Positions 47,071 to 54,957 of a stretch of DNA of 64,000 bases are shown here, piece by piece. The stretch's first letter is position 1. Every line of letters starts with the position of its first letter. Below the pieces are notes generated by a model. It was given only the letters and a program-made list of their open reading frames with translations. It did no database searches and was not told the DNA's origin. Source of the stretch: an uncultured Prevotellaceae bacterium (GTDB lineage: Bacteria > Bacteroidota > Bacteroidia > Bacteroidales > Muribaculaceae); assembly GCA_900317835.1 (NCBI GenBank), contig ONIL01000001.1, positions 141,968-205,967 on the forward strand, written 5' to 3'. Made by a program: the position numbers and the translations under genes.

Positions 47071-47643
47071 CTATTTACCTAGACCAACGGCACGCGAAAT
47101 CGACTTGATTGCTGAGGCTTTGTCGCTGTGGTGGGAATCCTTCCCGACCCCGAGAGGATGGTCATGGTCGACTGGGCAGTAGGCCGTGTATTGGGTTAAC
47201 TGTGCATTTTGCGATAACAGCAAATAGCCGTCCTCGTTAATTTTATAGTACAATTCTTCATGTTCACCATCATCGAACCAGAGATACAAACGGTTTAATT
47301 GCTGCTCCCATTTCAAGTCAATGTAATCTATTATTATGTTTTGATTGTAATAGGTAGAATAACCCCATAGACCAGTTTGGTCCTCATAGAAGTCAAAACT
47401 AACCTTTATTTGCTCAGGAATATCAAATCTCTCGCCATTTTCATCCAGGGCATACTCTGATAACCAGCTTCCAACAATGCTTTTATAAGACTGGTTTCCC
47501 AAAATGACACCAATAACGGCATTGACATCGGAGATGGTGACCTCGTTGTCACCATTCACGTCGCCATAAATAAAGTTCTGTGCAAATGAGCTACAAGGCA
47601 TGATAAACATCAGTCCAATGAGGAGAAGTTGAATCTTTTTCAT
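47071..47643 (-). CDS. Secreted protein with one dockerin-like calcium repeat
   Basis: A 190-residue exported protein: signal peptide (MKKIQLLLIGLMFIMPCSSFA), then immediately one repeat GDVNGDNEVTISDVN (about 27-41) with the D-x-N-x-D spacing of an EF-hand calcium loop, as in type I dockerins. The remaining 140 residues are aromatic and acidic and resemble a lipocalin-like sheet, which I do not recognise. A cellulosome is not suggested by one repeat; in Bacteroidetes such repeats appear on various exported proteins. The frame is open to 47670; the ATG at 47643 gives the signal peptide. Confidence 0.7.
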   Translation of the reverse strand: MKKIQLLLIGLMFIMPCSSFAQNFIYGDVNGDNEVTISDVNAVIGVILGNQSYKSIVGSWLSEYALDENGERFDIPEQIKVSFDFYEDQTGLWGYSTYYNQNIIIDYIDLKWEQQLNRLYLWFDDGEHEELYYKINEDGYLLLSQNAQLTQYTAYCPVDHDHPLGVGKDSHHSDKASAIKSISRAVGLGK

Positions 47644-47890
47644 CATAAACATTTCAGTAAATTTTCCCATTAATGGGGTTAAAAGTAATTAAACAAGGAT
47701 TAAAAGCACACGTTGTTGATTCTCAGTAATTTATCAGAGGATGTTAAAGACTGGATATCACCGCATGCGCTATTGATATGCAAATTACGTTATAATTCTT
47801 GATGTACGCAAAATAATATCAAAAATCTTCTCAATTTAGAATGTGGATAAAAAACTATTCTCCATTAAGTGTTAACTGAAAACTATTTAC

Positions 47891-47898
47891 TACCTTTG
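47891..47898 (+). promoter_or_regulatory. -7 element of the pheS promoter
   Basis: TACCTTTG, 24 nt before the pheS ATG. The preceding gap (47644-47890) is AT-rich and shows nothing else. Confidence 0.65.
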
Positions 47899-47922
47899 CA
47901 CGTTAATTCAACGACACAGATT

Positions 47923-48960
47923 ATGTTAAAAGACAAGATAGAAGCGCTGAAGGCGCAAATAGCAGAACTCAAGGCCGATAACGAAGAGGCACTTGAGGCT
48001 TTGCGTATTAAGTACCTGAGCAAGAAAGGTGAAGTAACCGCTTTGTTCAACGAGTTCCGCGAGGTTGCCCCTGAGGAGAAACGCGAACTGGGGCAAAGAC
48101 TCAATGAACTTAAAAACCTGGCTACGGAGAAAATCAATGCCTTGCGCGAGGCTACCAAACAGCAGGCCAAGGAGCAGAATAAAATCGACATTACCCGACC
48201 CGCCTTCCCGGCCGAATTGGGTACCCGTCATCCCATCTCGGTGGTGCGCAAGCAGATCATCGATATCTTCTCACGCCTGGGCTTTACCATCGCCGATGGA
48301 CCTGAGGTTGAGGACGATTGGCACGTGTTCAGTGCACTGAACTTCGCTGCTGACCATCCCGCACGCGACATGCAGGATACCTTCTTTATTGAGAAGAACG
48401 AGCAGGACGTGACCCGCAATATCGTGTTGAGGAGCCACACTAGCTCGGTGCAGGTGCGCACCATGGAACGCCAGCAGCCGCCCATCCGCATCATCTGCCC
48501 CGGCCGCGTATATCGTAACGAGGCCATCACCGCTCGCGCTCACTGCTTCTTCCACCAGATTGAGGGTCTTTACATCGATAAGAACGTTACCTTTGCCGAC
48601 CTGAAGCAAGTGCTGCTGCACTTCGCTAAGGAGTTGTTCGGCACCGAGACCGAAATCCGTCTGCGCCCCAGTTATTTCCCGTTCACCGAGCCCAGTGCCG
48701 AGATGGACGTGACCTGTATGCTGTGCGGCGGCAAGGGTTGCGGTTTCTGCAAGCACACGGGCTGGGTCGAGATCTTGGGCTGTGGCATGGTGGATCCTGC
48801 TGTGCTCGAGGCCAGCGGCATCGACAGCACCGTCTATAGTGGCTATGCTTTCGGCCTTGGCGTGGAGCGCATCACCAATCTGAAGTATATGGTGAAGGAC
48901 CTGCGCATGTTCAGTGAGAACGACGTACGCTTCCTTGACGAGTTCAAGAGTGCACATTGA
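47923..48960 (+). CDS. pheS: Phenylalanyl-tRNA synthetase alpha chain
   Basis: Class II aminoacyl-tRNA synthetase subunit, 345 residues. The N-terminal coiled coil binds tRNA. The catalytic core shows motif 1 around HPISVVRKQIIDIF, VEDDWHVFSALNF, motif 2 around GRVYRNEAITARAHCFFHQIEGL, and motif 3 GYAFGLGVERITNLKY. A CxxC/CxxC zinc-like cluster (CMLCGGKGCGFCKHTG) lies in the C-terminal half, as in many Bacteroidetes PheS. pheT is not adjacent. Start chosen from the promoter; the open frame from 47869 would begin before it. Confidence 0.96.
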   Translation: MLKDKIEALKAQIAELKADNEEALEALRIKYLSKKGEVTALFNEFREVAPEEKRELGQRLNELKNLATEKINALREATKQQAKEQNKIDITRPAFPAELGTRHPISVVRKQIIDIFSRLGFTIADGPEVEDDWHVFSALNFAADHPARDMQDTFFIEKNEQDVTRNIVLRSHTSSVQVRTMERQQPPIRIICPGRVYRNEAITARAHCFFHQIEGLYIDKNVTFADLKQVLLHFAKELFGTETEIRLRPSYFPFTEPSAEMDVTCMLCGGKGCGFCKHTGWVEILGCGMVDPAVLEASGIDSTVYSGYAFGLGVERITNLKYMVKDLRMFSENDVRFLDEFKSAH

Positions 48961-48995
48961 TTTTTGCTGCTTGAGCGGCAACAAGTATAGAGAAA

Positions 48996-49021
48996 TAGAG
49001 ACGCAATTTTTTGCGTCTCTA
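48996..49021. repeat. Short perfect palindrome, REP-like
   Basis: Arms 48996-49006 and 49011-49021 pair perfectly over 11 bp around TTTT. The TAGAGACGC core resembles a palindromic sequence I recall from many Bacteroidetes genomes. It could also end the pheS mRNA, though no T-tract follows. Confidence 0.55.
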
Positions 49022-49035
49022 CATTTATAAGGAAT

Positions 49036-49665
49036 ATGACAATCAAAGAAAGATACGAGGGAATCCTTGAGTATTTCAAGGAGGTACAGCCTAATCCCGA
49101 GACCGAATTGCAGCACCGCGACCCGTTTGAGTTACTGGTGGCTGTAATGCTGAGCGCCCAGTGCACCGACAAGCGGGTGAACATGGTCACACCAGCCCTG
49201 TTTGCCGCCTACCCTACTGCTCAAGCCATGGCCCAGGCCAGTGTTGATGATATCCTGCAATATGTCAAGAGCGTATCCTATCCCAACAGCAAGGCGGCTC
49301 ACCTGCAAGCAATGGCCAAGCAACTCGTCGATGAGTTTAATGGCCAAGTGCCCGACAGCATGAAGGAATTGACGTCGCTGCCTGGAGTGGGCCGCAAGAC
49401 CGCCAACGTTGTGCTTGGAGCCGCTTTTGGGCAAGCGACTATCCCCGTTGACACCCATGTTTATCGTGTATCGCATCGCCTAGGGCTCTCCCAAGGCAAG
49501 ACGCCCGACGATGTGGAACGAGACCTCATGCGACATATTCCTGCTGAACAGCGTTTCAAGGCTCATCACTGGATCTTGCTGCATGGGCGATATGTGTGCA
49601 AGGCTCAGCGCCCTGATTGCTTGAACTGCGGCATACAGCAGTACTGCAAGCAATATAACAGATAA
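49036..49665 (+). CDS. nth: Endonuclease III (DNA glycosylase/AP lyase)
   Basis: Base-excision enzyme for oxidised pyrimidines. 209 residues. The helix-hairpin-helix LPGVGRKTANVV carries the catalytic lysine, VDTHVYRVSHRLGL the catalytic aspartate. The C-terminus has the four cysteines of the 4Fe-4S cluster with normal spacing (CKAQRPDCLNCGIQQYC). Complete. Confidence 0.96.
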   Translation: MTIKERYEGILEYFKEVQPNPETELQHRDPFELLVAVMLSAQCTDKRVNMVTPALFAAYPTAQAMAQASVDDILQYVKSVSYPNSKAAHLQAMAKQLVDEFNGQVPDSMKELTSLPGVGRKTANVVLGAAFGQATIPVDTHVYRVSHRLGLSQGKTPDDVERDLMRHIPAEQRFKAHHWILLHGRYVCKAQRPDCLNCGIQQYCKQYNR

Positions 49666-49762
49666 TTGTGGCCTATAGGCTGATTAGTGTCTTAAATTTC
49701 ACTAAAACTATCCAATATCGCCCTGCTCATTAAACCAAGTGGTAATATTTTTATCTTAAGTT

Positions 49763-49814
49763 CGTTTTGACAAAAAACGAAATTCATTAGAGTACAATTA
49801 AACGTTTTATTAAA
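49763..49814 (+). repeat. Duplicated promoter/leader block, copy 1
   Basis: About 50 nt, beginning CGTTTTGACAAAAAAC, nearly identical to 50492-50543 and placed at almost the same distance from the following PorT-type gene. Likely carries the promoter and start of the leader; only a few differences are seen. Confidence 0.75.
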
Positions 49815-49825
49815 GAAAAGAAATT

Positions 49826-50440
49826 ATGAAGAAATTTTTTGTGTTGATTGCTGCTGCAATCGTTAGCATGAGTGCAATGGCTCAAGTTCAATTTGGTGGA
49901 AAGGTCGGTTTTGACATGACTCATTTTTGGGGTGAAGATGCTCCCAGTGGCTTGCAGCCTAACTACCAAGTAGGCTTGATGATGGAATACAAGTTCAATC
50001 CCAAGTTTGCTATCGCTCCTGAAGTCGTTTTTGCTGCTCAGGGTGGCAAAGCAACTGAAAATGTTGATTATGAAGATGTCCCTGGCATTATTGAGGCCAA
50101 AGGAACTTTCCACACTAACTACATCAATGTCCCCTTGATGTTAAAGTTCTATGCAACTCCCAATTTCAGCATCGACTTTGGCCCGCAGGTGGGTTTCAAC
50201 GTGTATAGCAAAATGACAGTTTCGGGCAAAGTCGGAAGCGTAGAGGCAAAAGAGACCATGGATCTCAAGGACAACACCAAAACCGTTGACTTTGGAGTAG
50301 GACTGGGTGCTACCTATAACTTGACCGACAACGCCTTCGTACAGGCTCGTTACACCTTGGGCCTGACCAACGTGTTCGACGTACCTGAAAGCCACGAGAA
50401 GAACGGCAACGCCCAGATCGCCTTCGGTATGAAATTCTGA
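49826..50440 (+). CDS. PorT-family outer-membrane beta-barrel protein (tandem copy 1)
   Basis: A 204-residue protein: signal peptide (MKKFFVLIAAAIVSMSAMA), then an eight-strand-type barrel with GGKVGFDMTHFWG, MMEYKFNPKFAIAPEVVFAAQG, YINVPLMLKFY, DFGPQVGFNVYSK and the aromatic end QIAFGMKF. The neighbour at 50553 is a tandem duplicate with an almost identical signal sequence. Function unknown; small barrels of this family are abundant in Bacteroidetes outer membranes. Confidence 0.85.
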   Translation: MKKFFVLIAAAIVSMSAMAQVQFGGKVGFDMTHFWGEDAPSGLQPNYQVGLMMEYKFNPKFAIAPEVVFAAQGGKATENVDYEDVPGIIEAKGTFHTNYINVPLMLKFYATPNFSIDFGPQVGFNVYSKMTVSGKVGSVEAKETMDLKDNTKTVDFGVGLGATYNLTDNAFVQARYTLGLTNVFDVPESHEKNGNAQIAFGMKF

Positions 50441-50491
50441 TTGTTTGGATCAAGAAAAGGCAACCTGGAGGTTTTATTTGTGCCAAATGTG

Positions 50492-50543
50492 CGTTTTGAC
50501 AAAAAACAAAATTCATTAGAGTACAACTAAACGTTTTATTAAA
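50492..50543 (+). repeat. Duplicated promoter/leader block, copy 2
   Basis: Near-identical copy of 49763-49814, upstream of the second PorT-type gene. It shows that the duplication included the regulatory region. Confidence 0.75.
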
Positions 50544-50552
50544 CAGTATTTT

Positions 50553-51146
50553 ATGAAGAAATTTTTTGTGTTGATTGCTGCTGCAATCGTTAGCATGAGC
50601 GCAATGGCTCAAATTCAATTTGGAGCTAAGGTGGGTTTTGACATGACCAATTTCTGGGGTGAAGATGTCGAGCATGGCTTGAAGCCGAGCTATCAGGCCG
50701 GTCTGATGATGGAGTACAAGTTTACTGACAAGTTCGGTATCGCTCCTGAAGTCGTGTTTGCTTCTCAAGGTGGTAAGTTCAAGGCAATCGAAATGAACTT
50801 GTTAGGTTATGACGTTTCTAAGACTGCCACCTTTAACACCAACTACATCAACGTGCCCGTGATGTTCAAGTTCTACGCTACACCCGATTTCAGCATCGAT
50901 TTCGGTCCTCAAGTGGGTTTCAACGTGTATAGCAAAGTATCAGTCAAGGACGAGGACACTTCTTGGGACCTCAAGGATAGCACTAACGCTGTAGATTTCG
51001 CTCTGGGTCTGGGCGGCACTTACAACCTGACCGAGAACGCCTTTGTTCAGGCTCGCTACACTCTGGGCATGACCAAAGTATTTGACGTACCTGAAAGCAA
51101 TGAGAAGAACGGCAACATCCAGATTGCCTTCGGCATGAAATTCTAA
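50553..51146 (+). CDS. PorT-family outer-membrane beta-barrel protein (tandem copy 2)
   Basis: A 197-residue tandem paralogue of the preceding gene. The first 20 codons are almost identical at DNA level, as are the barrel landmarks (GAKVGFDMTNFWG, NYINVPVMFKFY, DFGPQVGFNVYSK, VQARYTLGM, QIAFGMKF). The loops between strands (for example around 70-85 and 125-135) differ clearly, as expected if surface-exposed parts diverge. It has its own copy of the leader and a terminator. Confidence 0.85.
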   Translation: MKKFFVLIAAAIVSMSAMAQIQFGAKVGFDMTNFWGEDVEHGLKPSYQAGLMMEYKFTDKFGIAPEVVFASQGGKFKAIEMNLLGYDVSKTATFNTNYINVPVMFKFYATPDFSIDFGPQVGFNVYSKVSVKDEDTSWDLKDSTNAVDFALGLGGTYNLTENAFVQARYTLGMTKVFDVPESNEKNGNIQIAFGMKF

Positions 51147-51188
51147 CAATCGGAATAAACAAGAGAGAGTAAACAATTTCAATCTGAG

Positions 51189-51230
51189 AAAGGTGGCTGT
51201 CCCACAGTATTGAGGGTCAGCCACCTTTTA
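51189..51230 (+). terminator. Terminator after the PorT pair
   Basis: Arms 51189-51199 and 51218-51228 pair perfectly over 11 bp, with a smaller CCC/GGG stem inside, then a T-run. Confidence 0.85.
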
Positions 51231-51397
51231 TAATTATCGAAACGGAAGGATCCCCTCCTCTATCATCATTTTTCATGAGCCAAATCACAGGCCATTTTCA
51301 TGACTTGCGATCTAACTCAGTTATGATATGGGATTCTTTTGAATTTTTCACCAGAAATCTAAATTTTTATATAAAAATATAAAAATTTCTTAAAAAA

Positions 51398-51430
51398 TTT
51401 GTACAATTCAAAAAAAGGGTTGTACTTTTG
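51398..51430 (+). promoter_or_regulatory. Orphan promoter upstream of a candidate small RNA
   Basis: TTTG (51398-51401), 21-nt spacer, TACTTTTG (51423-51430). A full consensus promoter on the plus strand where no plus-strand gene follows; the next gene (def) is on the minus strand. Confidence 0.65.
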
Positions 51431-51436
51431 CATGTG

Positions 51437-51499
51437 TGTTTTTCATGGTATTAGATTTAAGGTTTGTGGAGGCTGTCGTGAGACATCTTCCACTTTTTT
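51437..51499 (+). ncRNA. Candidate small RNA ending in an intrinsic terminator
   Basis: About 63 nt between the promoter at 51398-51430 and the terminator at 51466-51499. No coding potential worth noting. It is antisense to the last few bases of def, whose stop codon lies at 51498-51500. Start is estimated from the promoter. Not recognised as a known family. The rest of 51231-51397 is AT-rich with no other feature. Confidence 0.5.
51466..51499 (+). terminator. Intrinsic terminator of the candidate small RNA
   Basis: Arms 51466-51477 and 51482-51493 form a 12-position stem with one G-T and one mismatch, a GTGA tetraloop, and six T at 51494-51499. The T-tract is on the plus strand, so it does not serve def. 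Confidence 0.75.
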
Positions 51500-52070
51500 A
51501 TCTCTTACGGTTGTGTGGAGCCACCTTACAACGGTAATCACACGAAACTTTTCCCTTCACCATATTGTTCAACTTACTGCGAATGAGCTGCTTGCGAATA
51601 GGAGAAATGCGGTCGATAAACAGCGTCTTATCCAGGTGGTCGCACTCATGCTGCACCACGCGGGCCAGATAACCCTCGATGTCGCGCTCATGTTCCTGAA
51701 ATTGCTCGTCTTGCCAGCGCAAGTGAATCTTCTCGTGGCGCTGTACATTCTCATGAATGCCGGGCACGCTCAAGCAGCCTTCTTCTCTCGTATTGGCGGG
51801 ATAATTCTCATCAACAGTGATCACAGGATTGATAAGCACCATGTTCACGCCCTTGAGCTCGGGGAAATCTTCAGCAAGGACATTCACATCAATATAAACG
51901 ATGCGGGCATTAACGCCCACCTGTGGCGCGGCGATGCCGATGCCTTGAGAGTGATACATCGTTTCCTTCATATTCTCGATTAACTCCTTAAGGTTCGGGT
52001 AATCGGGAGTTACAGTAGCATTCTCGGCACGCAGCACGGGATGGCCGTAAATGTAAATCGGTAAAATCAT
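51498..52070 (-). CDS. def: Peptide deformylase
   Basis: Removes the N-formyl group from new proteins. 190 residues with the three family motifs: GIGIAAPQVG, EEGCLSVP (metal-binding cysteine) and HECDHLDKT (metal-binding histidines and catalytic glutamate). The C-terminus is a basic extension (KVAPHNRKR). The start overlaps the ruvX stop by 4 nt. Confidence 0.97.
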   Translation of the reverse strand: MILPIYIYGHPVLRAENATVTPDYPNLKELIENMKETMYHSQGIGIAAPQVGVNARIVYIDVNVLAEDFPELKGVNMVLINPVITVDENYPANTREEGCLSVPGIHENVQRHEKIHLRWQDEQFQEHERDIEGYLARVVQHECDHLDKTLFIDRISPIRKQLIRSKLNNMVKGKVSCDYRCKVAPHNRKR

Positions 52071-52504
52071 GATTCAGTATTATCAGGTTGATTGTATTTA
52101 CTTTGCAGGTAATCGTTGAGGATGATGGTGGCGGCTATGGCATCGACACGTGACTTGTCGCGTCGGTCGCTCTTCTTCATGCCCCCGTCGATCATCGCCT
52201 GGTGGGCGATGGCGCTTGTGAAACGCTCGTCATACAGCACAATGGGCATGCCGGGCAGTTCCTTACTCAAGCGTTGGACAAAGGGCATGATATAGCGCAT
52301 GCTCTCGCTTGGCTGACCATTGAGCTGTGAGGGTTGACCAATGACGATGCGCTCAACCTGTTCGCGAGCAATGTAATCCTTGATGAACTGCATCAGCGTG
52401 TGGGTCGGGACCGTTGCCAGGTTTCCGGCAACAATCTGCAACGGGTCGGTAACCGCAATCCCGGTTCGCTTGCGTCCGTAGTCAATGCCCATGATGCGTC
52501 CCAT
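52067..52504 (-). CDS. ruvX: Holliday junction resolvase-like protein RuvX (YqgF)
   Basis: An RNase H-fold nuclease of 145 residues, also implicated in 16S rRNA 5'-end processing. The opening IMGIDYGRKRTGIAVTDP has the first catalytic aspartate, VIGQPSQLNGQPS is the second motif, and DKSRVDAIAATIIL the last acidic site. The ATG at 52504 is preferred to an upstream TTG at 52513. It lies 20 nt after rho and overlaps def. Confidence 0.93.
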   Translation of the reverse strand: MGRIMGIDYGRKRTGIAVTDPLQIVAGNLATVPTHTLMQFIKDYIAREQVERIVIGQPSQLNGQPSESMRYIMPFVQRLSKELPGMPIVLYDERFTSAIAHQAMIDGGMKKSDRRDKSRVDAIAATIILNDYLQSKYNQPDNTES

Positions 52505-52524
52505 CGTCCTCAACCGATATTGAA

Positions 52525-54609
52525 TTAGCCTTGTTGCATGGTTAACAAGAACTCCTCGTTATCGCGGGTTCGCTCCATACGCTCCTTAACGAACTCCATG
52601 GCCTCGACCGAAGTGCGGTCGCTCAGGAAGCGGCGGATAATCCACATCTTGTTAAGTGTATCCTGCGGCAAGAGCAAGTCGTCGCGACGTGTGCTCGAAG
52701 CCATCACATCCACAGCGGGGAAGATGCGTTTGTTGGACAGCTTGCGGTCGAGCTGCAACTCCATGTTACCCGTGCCCTTGAATTCCTCAAAGATGACTTC
52801 GTCCATCTTGGAACCGGTCTCGGTCAAGGCAGTGGCTATGATGGTCAAGCTTCCTCCGCCCTCGATGTTGCGCGCTGCACCAAAGAAGCGCTTGGGACGC
52901 TGCAACGCATTAGCATCCACACCACCAGTCAGGATCTTGCCCGATGCAGGGGCAATCGTGTTGTAGGCGCGCGCCAGTCTGGTAATTGAGTCAAGCAGGA
53001 TGACCACGTCATGACCACACTCGACAAGCCTCTTGGCCTTGCTCAGCACCAGGTCAGCAATCTTGACATGGCGGTCAGCGGGCTCGTCAAAGGTGGATGC
53101 AATGACCTCGGCATTGACACTGCGGGCCATATCAGTCACCTCCTCAGGACGCTCGTCGATGAGCAGGATGATCATGTAGGTCTCGGGGTGATTCTCCGAG
53201 ATGGCATTAGCAATCTCCTTAAGCAACATGGTTTTACCCGTCTTGGGCTGCGCCACAATAAGGCCACGCTGGCCCTTGCCGATGGGCGAAAACATGTCCA
53301 CAACACGTTGCGAGACGGTGGGATGACGCTTGCTCACCAGATCAAATTTCTCATCGGGGAACAAGGGTACCAGATGCTCAAAGGGCACACGGTCACGCAC
53401 GTAGGCGGGTGTGCGGCCATTGATGAGATGTATATCGCTCAGGGGAAAGTACTTTTCCCCTTCCATGGGCGGACGTATGGTTCCCTCGATAACGTCGCCG
53501 GTCTTGAGACCGTAGGCCTTGATCTGTGATTGCTGCACGTAGATGTCGTCGGGCGATGTCAGGTAGTTATAATCGCTAGAACGCAGGAAACCATATCCCT
53601 CAGGAGCGATGTCAAGCACGCCTTGTGCCTCGAGAATGCCATCAAAATTATAGGGTTGATCCAGATAAGGATTACTCTCGGCAATCTGCTGCTGTTGCTG
53701 CTGTTTCATTTTGCGCTTGTTCTTCTTGCTCTCCTTTACCACCTTGGGTTCTTGGATAACAATCGGGGCAGCAGCGGCCTCCTCGGCTTGGCGGCGACGT
53801 TCTTCTTCGGCACGTCGTTGAGCCTCTTCACGTTCCTGCTGTGTGCGTGGTTTAAAGGTAATGGCACCACCTGTGTTGAAGAATGAGTTGAGTGACATTC
53901 CCTCGCGTTCACGCATCTCGGAGAAAGTAGCAGGCGCGGCTTCTTCGGCTGGCTCAACAGCATCCATGTCCATCTCAGGAGCAGGATCGACCATTTCGGG
54001 AGATGCCTCGTTTACAGGCTGAGCCTCATCAGCATCATCGATATTGTCGAAGGGCAATACAGGTTCCTGTATCGCCTGTTTTGGCTTGCGGCCACGACGC
54101 CGGGCTGGCTGCTCGGTTGCAGGTGTGGCTTCATCCTCAACCGGTTTATCCTCGGGAGCCTGTGCAGTGACTGGCTGTTCATTATTGGCAGCTTCCTCTT
54201 TCATGGCCTTCTCGGCAGCCGATGGACGGCCACGCTTGCGCTTAGGTGGCTCGGCGACTGGCTCTTGCTCAATTACCGTCTGTTCGGTAGCCTCAACAGG
54301 CACGGGTTCAGCATTCGGTTTTTCCTCAGCTTTATCTTGTTCTTTATTTTTCTTAGTTTTCTTGGTAGCGACAGCATCATCCTTCGTCACCTCGTTACCG
54401 TTAGCCTTGGCAGCAGGCTGGCGTATGCGCTCACGACGGCGCTTCGCCGGCTCAGGAGCATTGGCAGCTTCGGCCTCGGCCTGATGATCCAATACTTGAT
54501 AGACAAGGTCATCGTGACCAGCAGAATCCACATGCTTAATGCCCATCGATTTGGCTAATTCGCGGAGTTGCTCATCGCTCATTTCATTCAGTTGATTGAT
54601 GTTATACAT
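52525..54609 (-). CDS. rho: Transcription termination factor Rho with long disordered insert
   Basis: Hexameric RNA helicase that ends transcription. 694 residues against about 420 in E. coli. The N-terminal SAP-like module ([17 protein letters not shown]) is followed by about 270 residues of low complexity that mix acidic Glu/Ala/Pro stretches with AT-hook-like GRP/GRK motifs ([21 protein letters not shown]). Then come the cold-shock RNA-binding domain ([20 protein letters not shown]) and the ATPase core with [10 protein letters not shown] (P-loop), [13 protein letters not shown] and the Q/R-loop region. Similar inserts occur in other Bacteroidetes. A leader of about 275 nt suggests autoregulation. 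Confidence 0.97.
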   Translation of the reverse strand: MYNINQLNEMSDEQLRELAKSMGIKHVDSAGHDDLVYQVLDHQAEAEAANAPEPAKRRRERIRQPAAKANGNEVTKDDAVATKKTKKNKEQDKAEEKPNAEPVPVEATEQTVIEQEPVAEPPKRKRGRPSAAEKAMKEEAANNEQPVTAQAPEDKPVEDEATPATEQPARRRGRKPKQAIQEPVLPFDNIDDADEAQPVNEASPEMVDPAPEMDMDAVEPAEEAAPATFSEMREREGMSLNSFFNTGGAITFKPRTQQEREEAQRRAEEERRRQAEEAAAAPIVIQEPKVVKESKKNKRKMKQQQQQQIAESNPYLDQPYNFDGILEAQGVLDIAPEGYGFLRSSDYNYLTSPDDIYVQQSQIKAYGLKTGDVIEGTIRPPMEGEKYFPLSDIHLINGRTPAYVRDRVPFEHLVPLFPDEKFDLVSKRHPTVSQRVVDMFSPIGKGQRGLIVAQPKTGKTMLLKEIANAISENHPETYMIILLIDERPEEVTDMARSVNAEVIASTFDEPADRHVKIADLVLSKAKRLVECGHDVVILLDSITRLARAYNTIAPASGKILTGGVDANALQRPKRFFGAARNIEGGGSLTIIATALTETGSKMDEVIFEEFKGTGNMELQLDRKLSNKRIFPAVDVMASSTRRDDLLLPQDTLNKMWIIRRFLSDRTSVEAMEFVKERMERTRDNEEFLLTMQQG

Positions 54610-54890
54610 AAGAAATCAATATTTATTTCATACCGGATGCGTCAGACGCTAATCGTCTTATCGTTATCCGCATCATGGACGCGCACCATGTGGCGCGCTC
54701 ATTCATTGTTAATCATTTTATAAAGAATTCTCATTAAATCTAGTTGTATCTTTAATCTTTTATCCATGTAGCATCATGCAGTACTCAAATGACATGATGA
54801 AATCAACAAAGAATATAGGAGATGTGGAAGAAATAGAATTTAATGATTTAGCAAATGCAAAATATGCCTTTTGGGTCCTCATTTGCGCTG

Positions 54891-54922
54891 CAAAGTTATT
54901 AATTAATTTCCACTTGACCAAA
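54891..54922 (-). promoter_or_regulatory. rho promoter
   Basis: On the minus strand TTTG (54922-54919), 20-nt spacer, TAACTTTG (54898-54891). Full consensus. Confidence 0.7.
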
Positions 54923-54930
54923 AAAAGCCG

Positions 54931-54938
54931 TAATTTTG
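54931..54938 (+). promoter_or_regulatory. -7 element of the CCA-enzyme gene promoter
   Basis: TAATTTTG, 19 nt before the ATG. It lies back to back with the rho promoter. Confidence 0.6.
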
Positions 54939-54957
54939 CAGCCTAAAAAAACCAAAA

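Larger units (their letters stand above)
54610..54957. other. Divergent region rho / cca, holding a long rho leader
   Basis: 348 nt with no gene. The minus-strand rho promoter lies at its far end (54891-54922), leaving a leader of about 275 nt with small GC-rich inverted repeats near 54640-54700 (for example GCGTC-A-GACGC). The plus-strand cca promoter is at 54931-54938. Confidence 0.6.

Noticed and set aside
51399-51983. Plus-strand open frame following the orphan promoter near def
   Set aside because: It runs antisense through def, begins before the predicted transcription start, and the T-rich terminator at 51494 would stop the transcript.
53736-54558. Plus-strand frames opposite the rho insert
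   Set aside because: Produced by the skewed codon use of the low-complexity insert; they are hydrophobic or Ser-rich shadows with no start signal.
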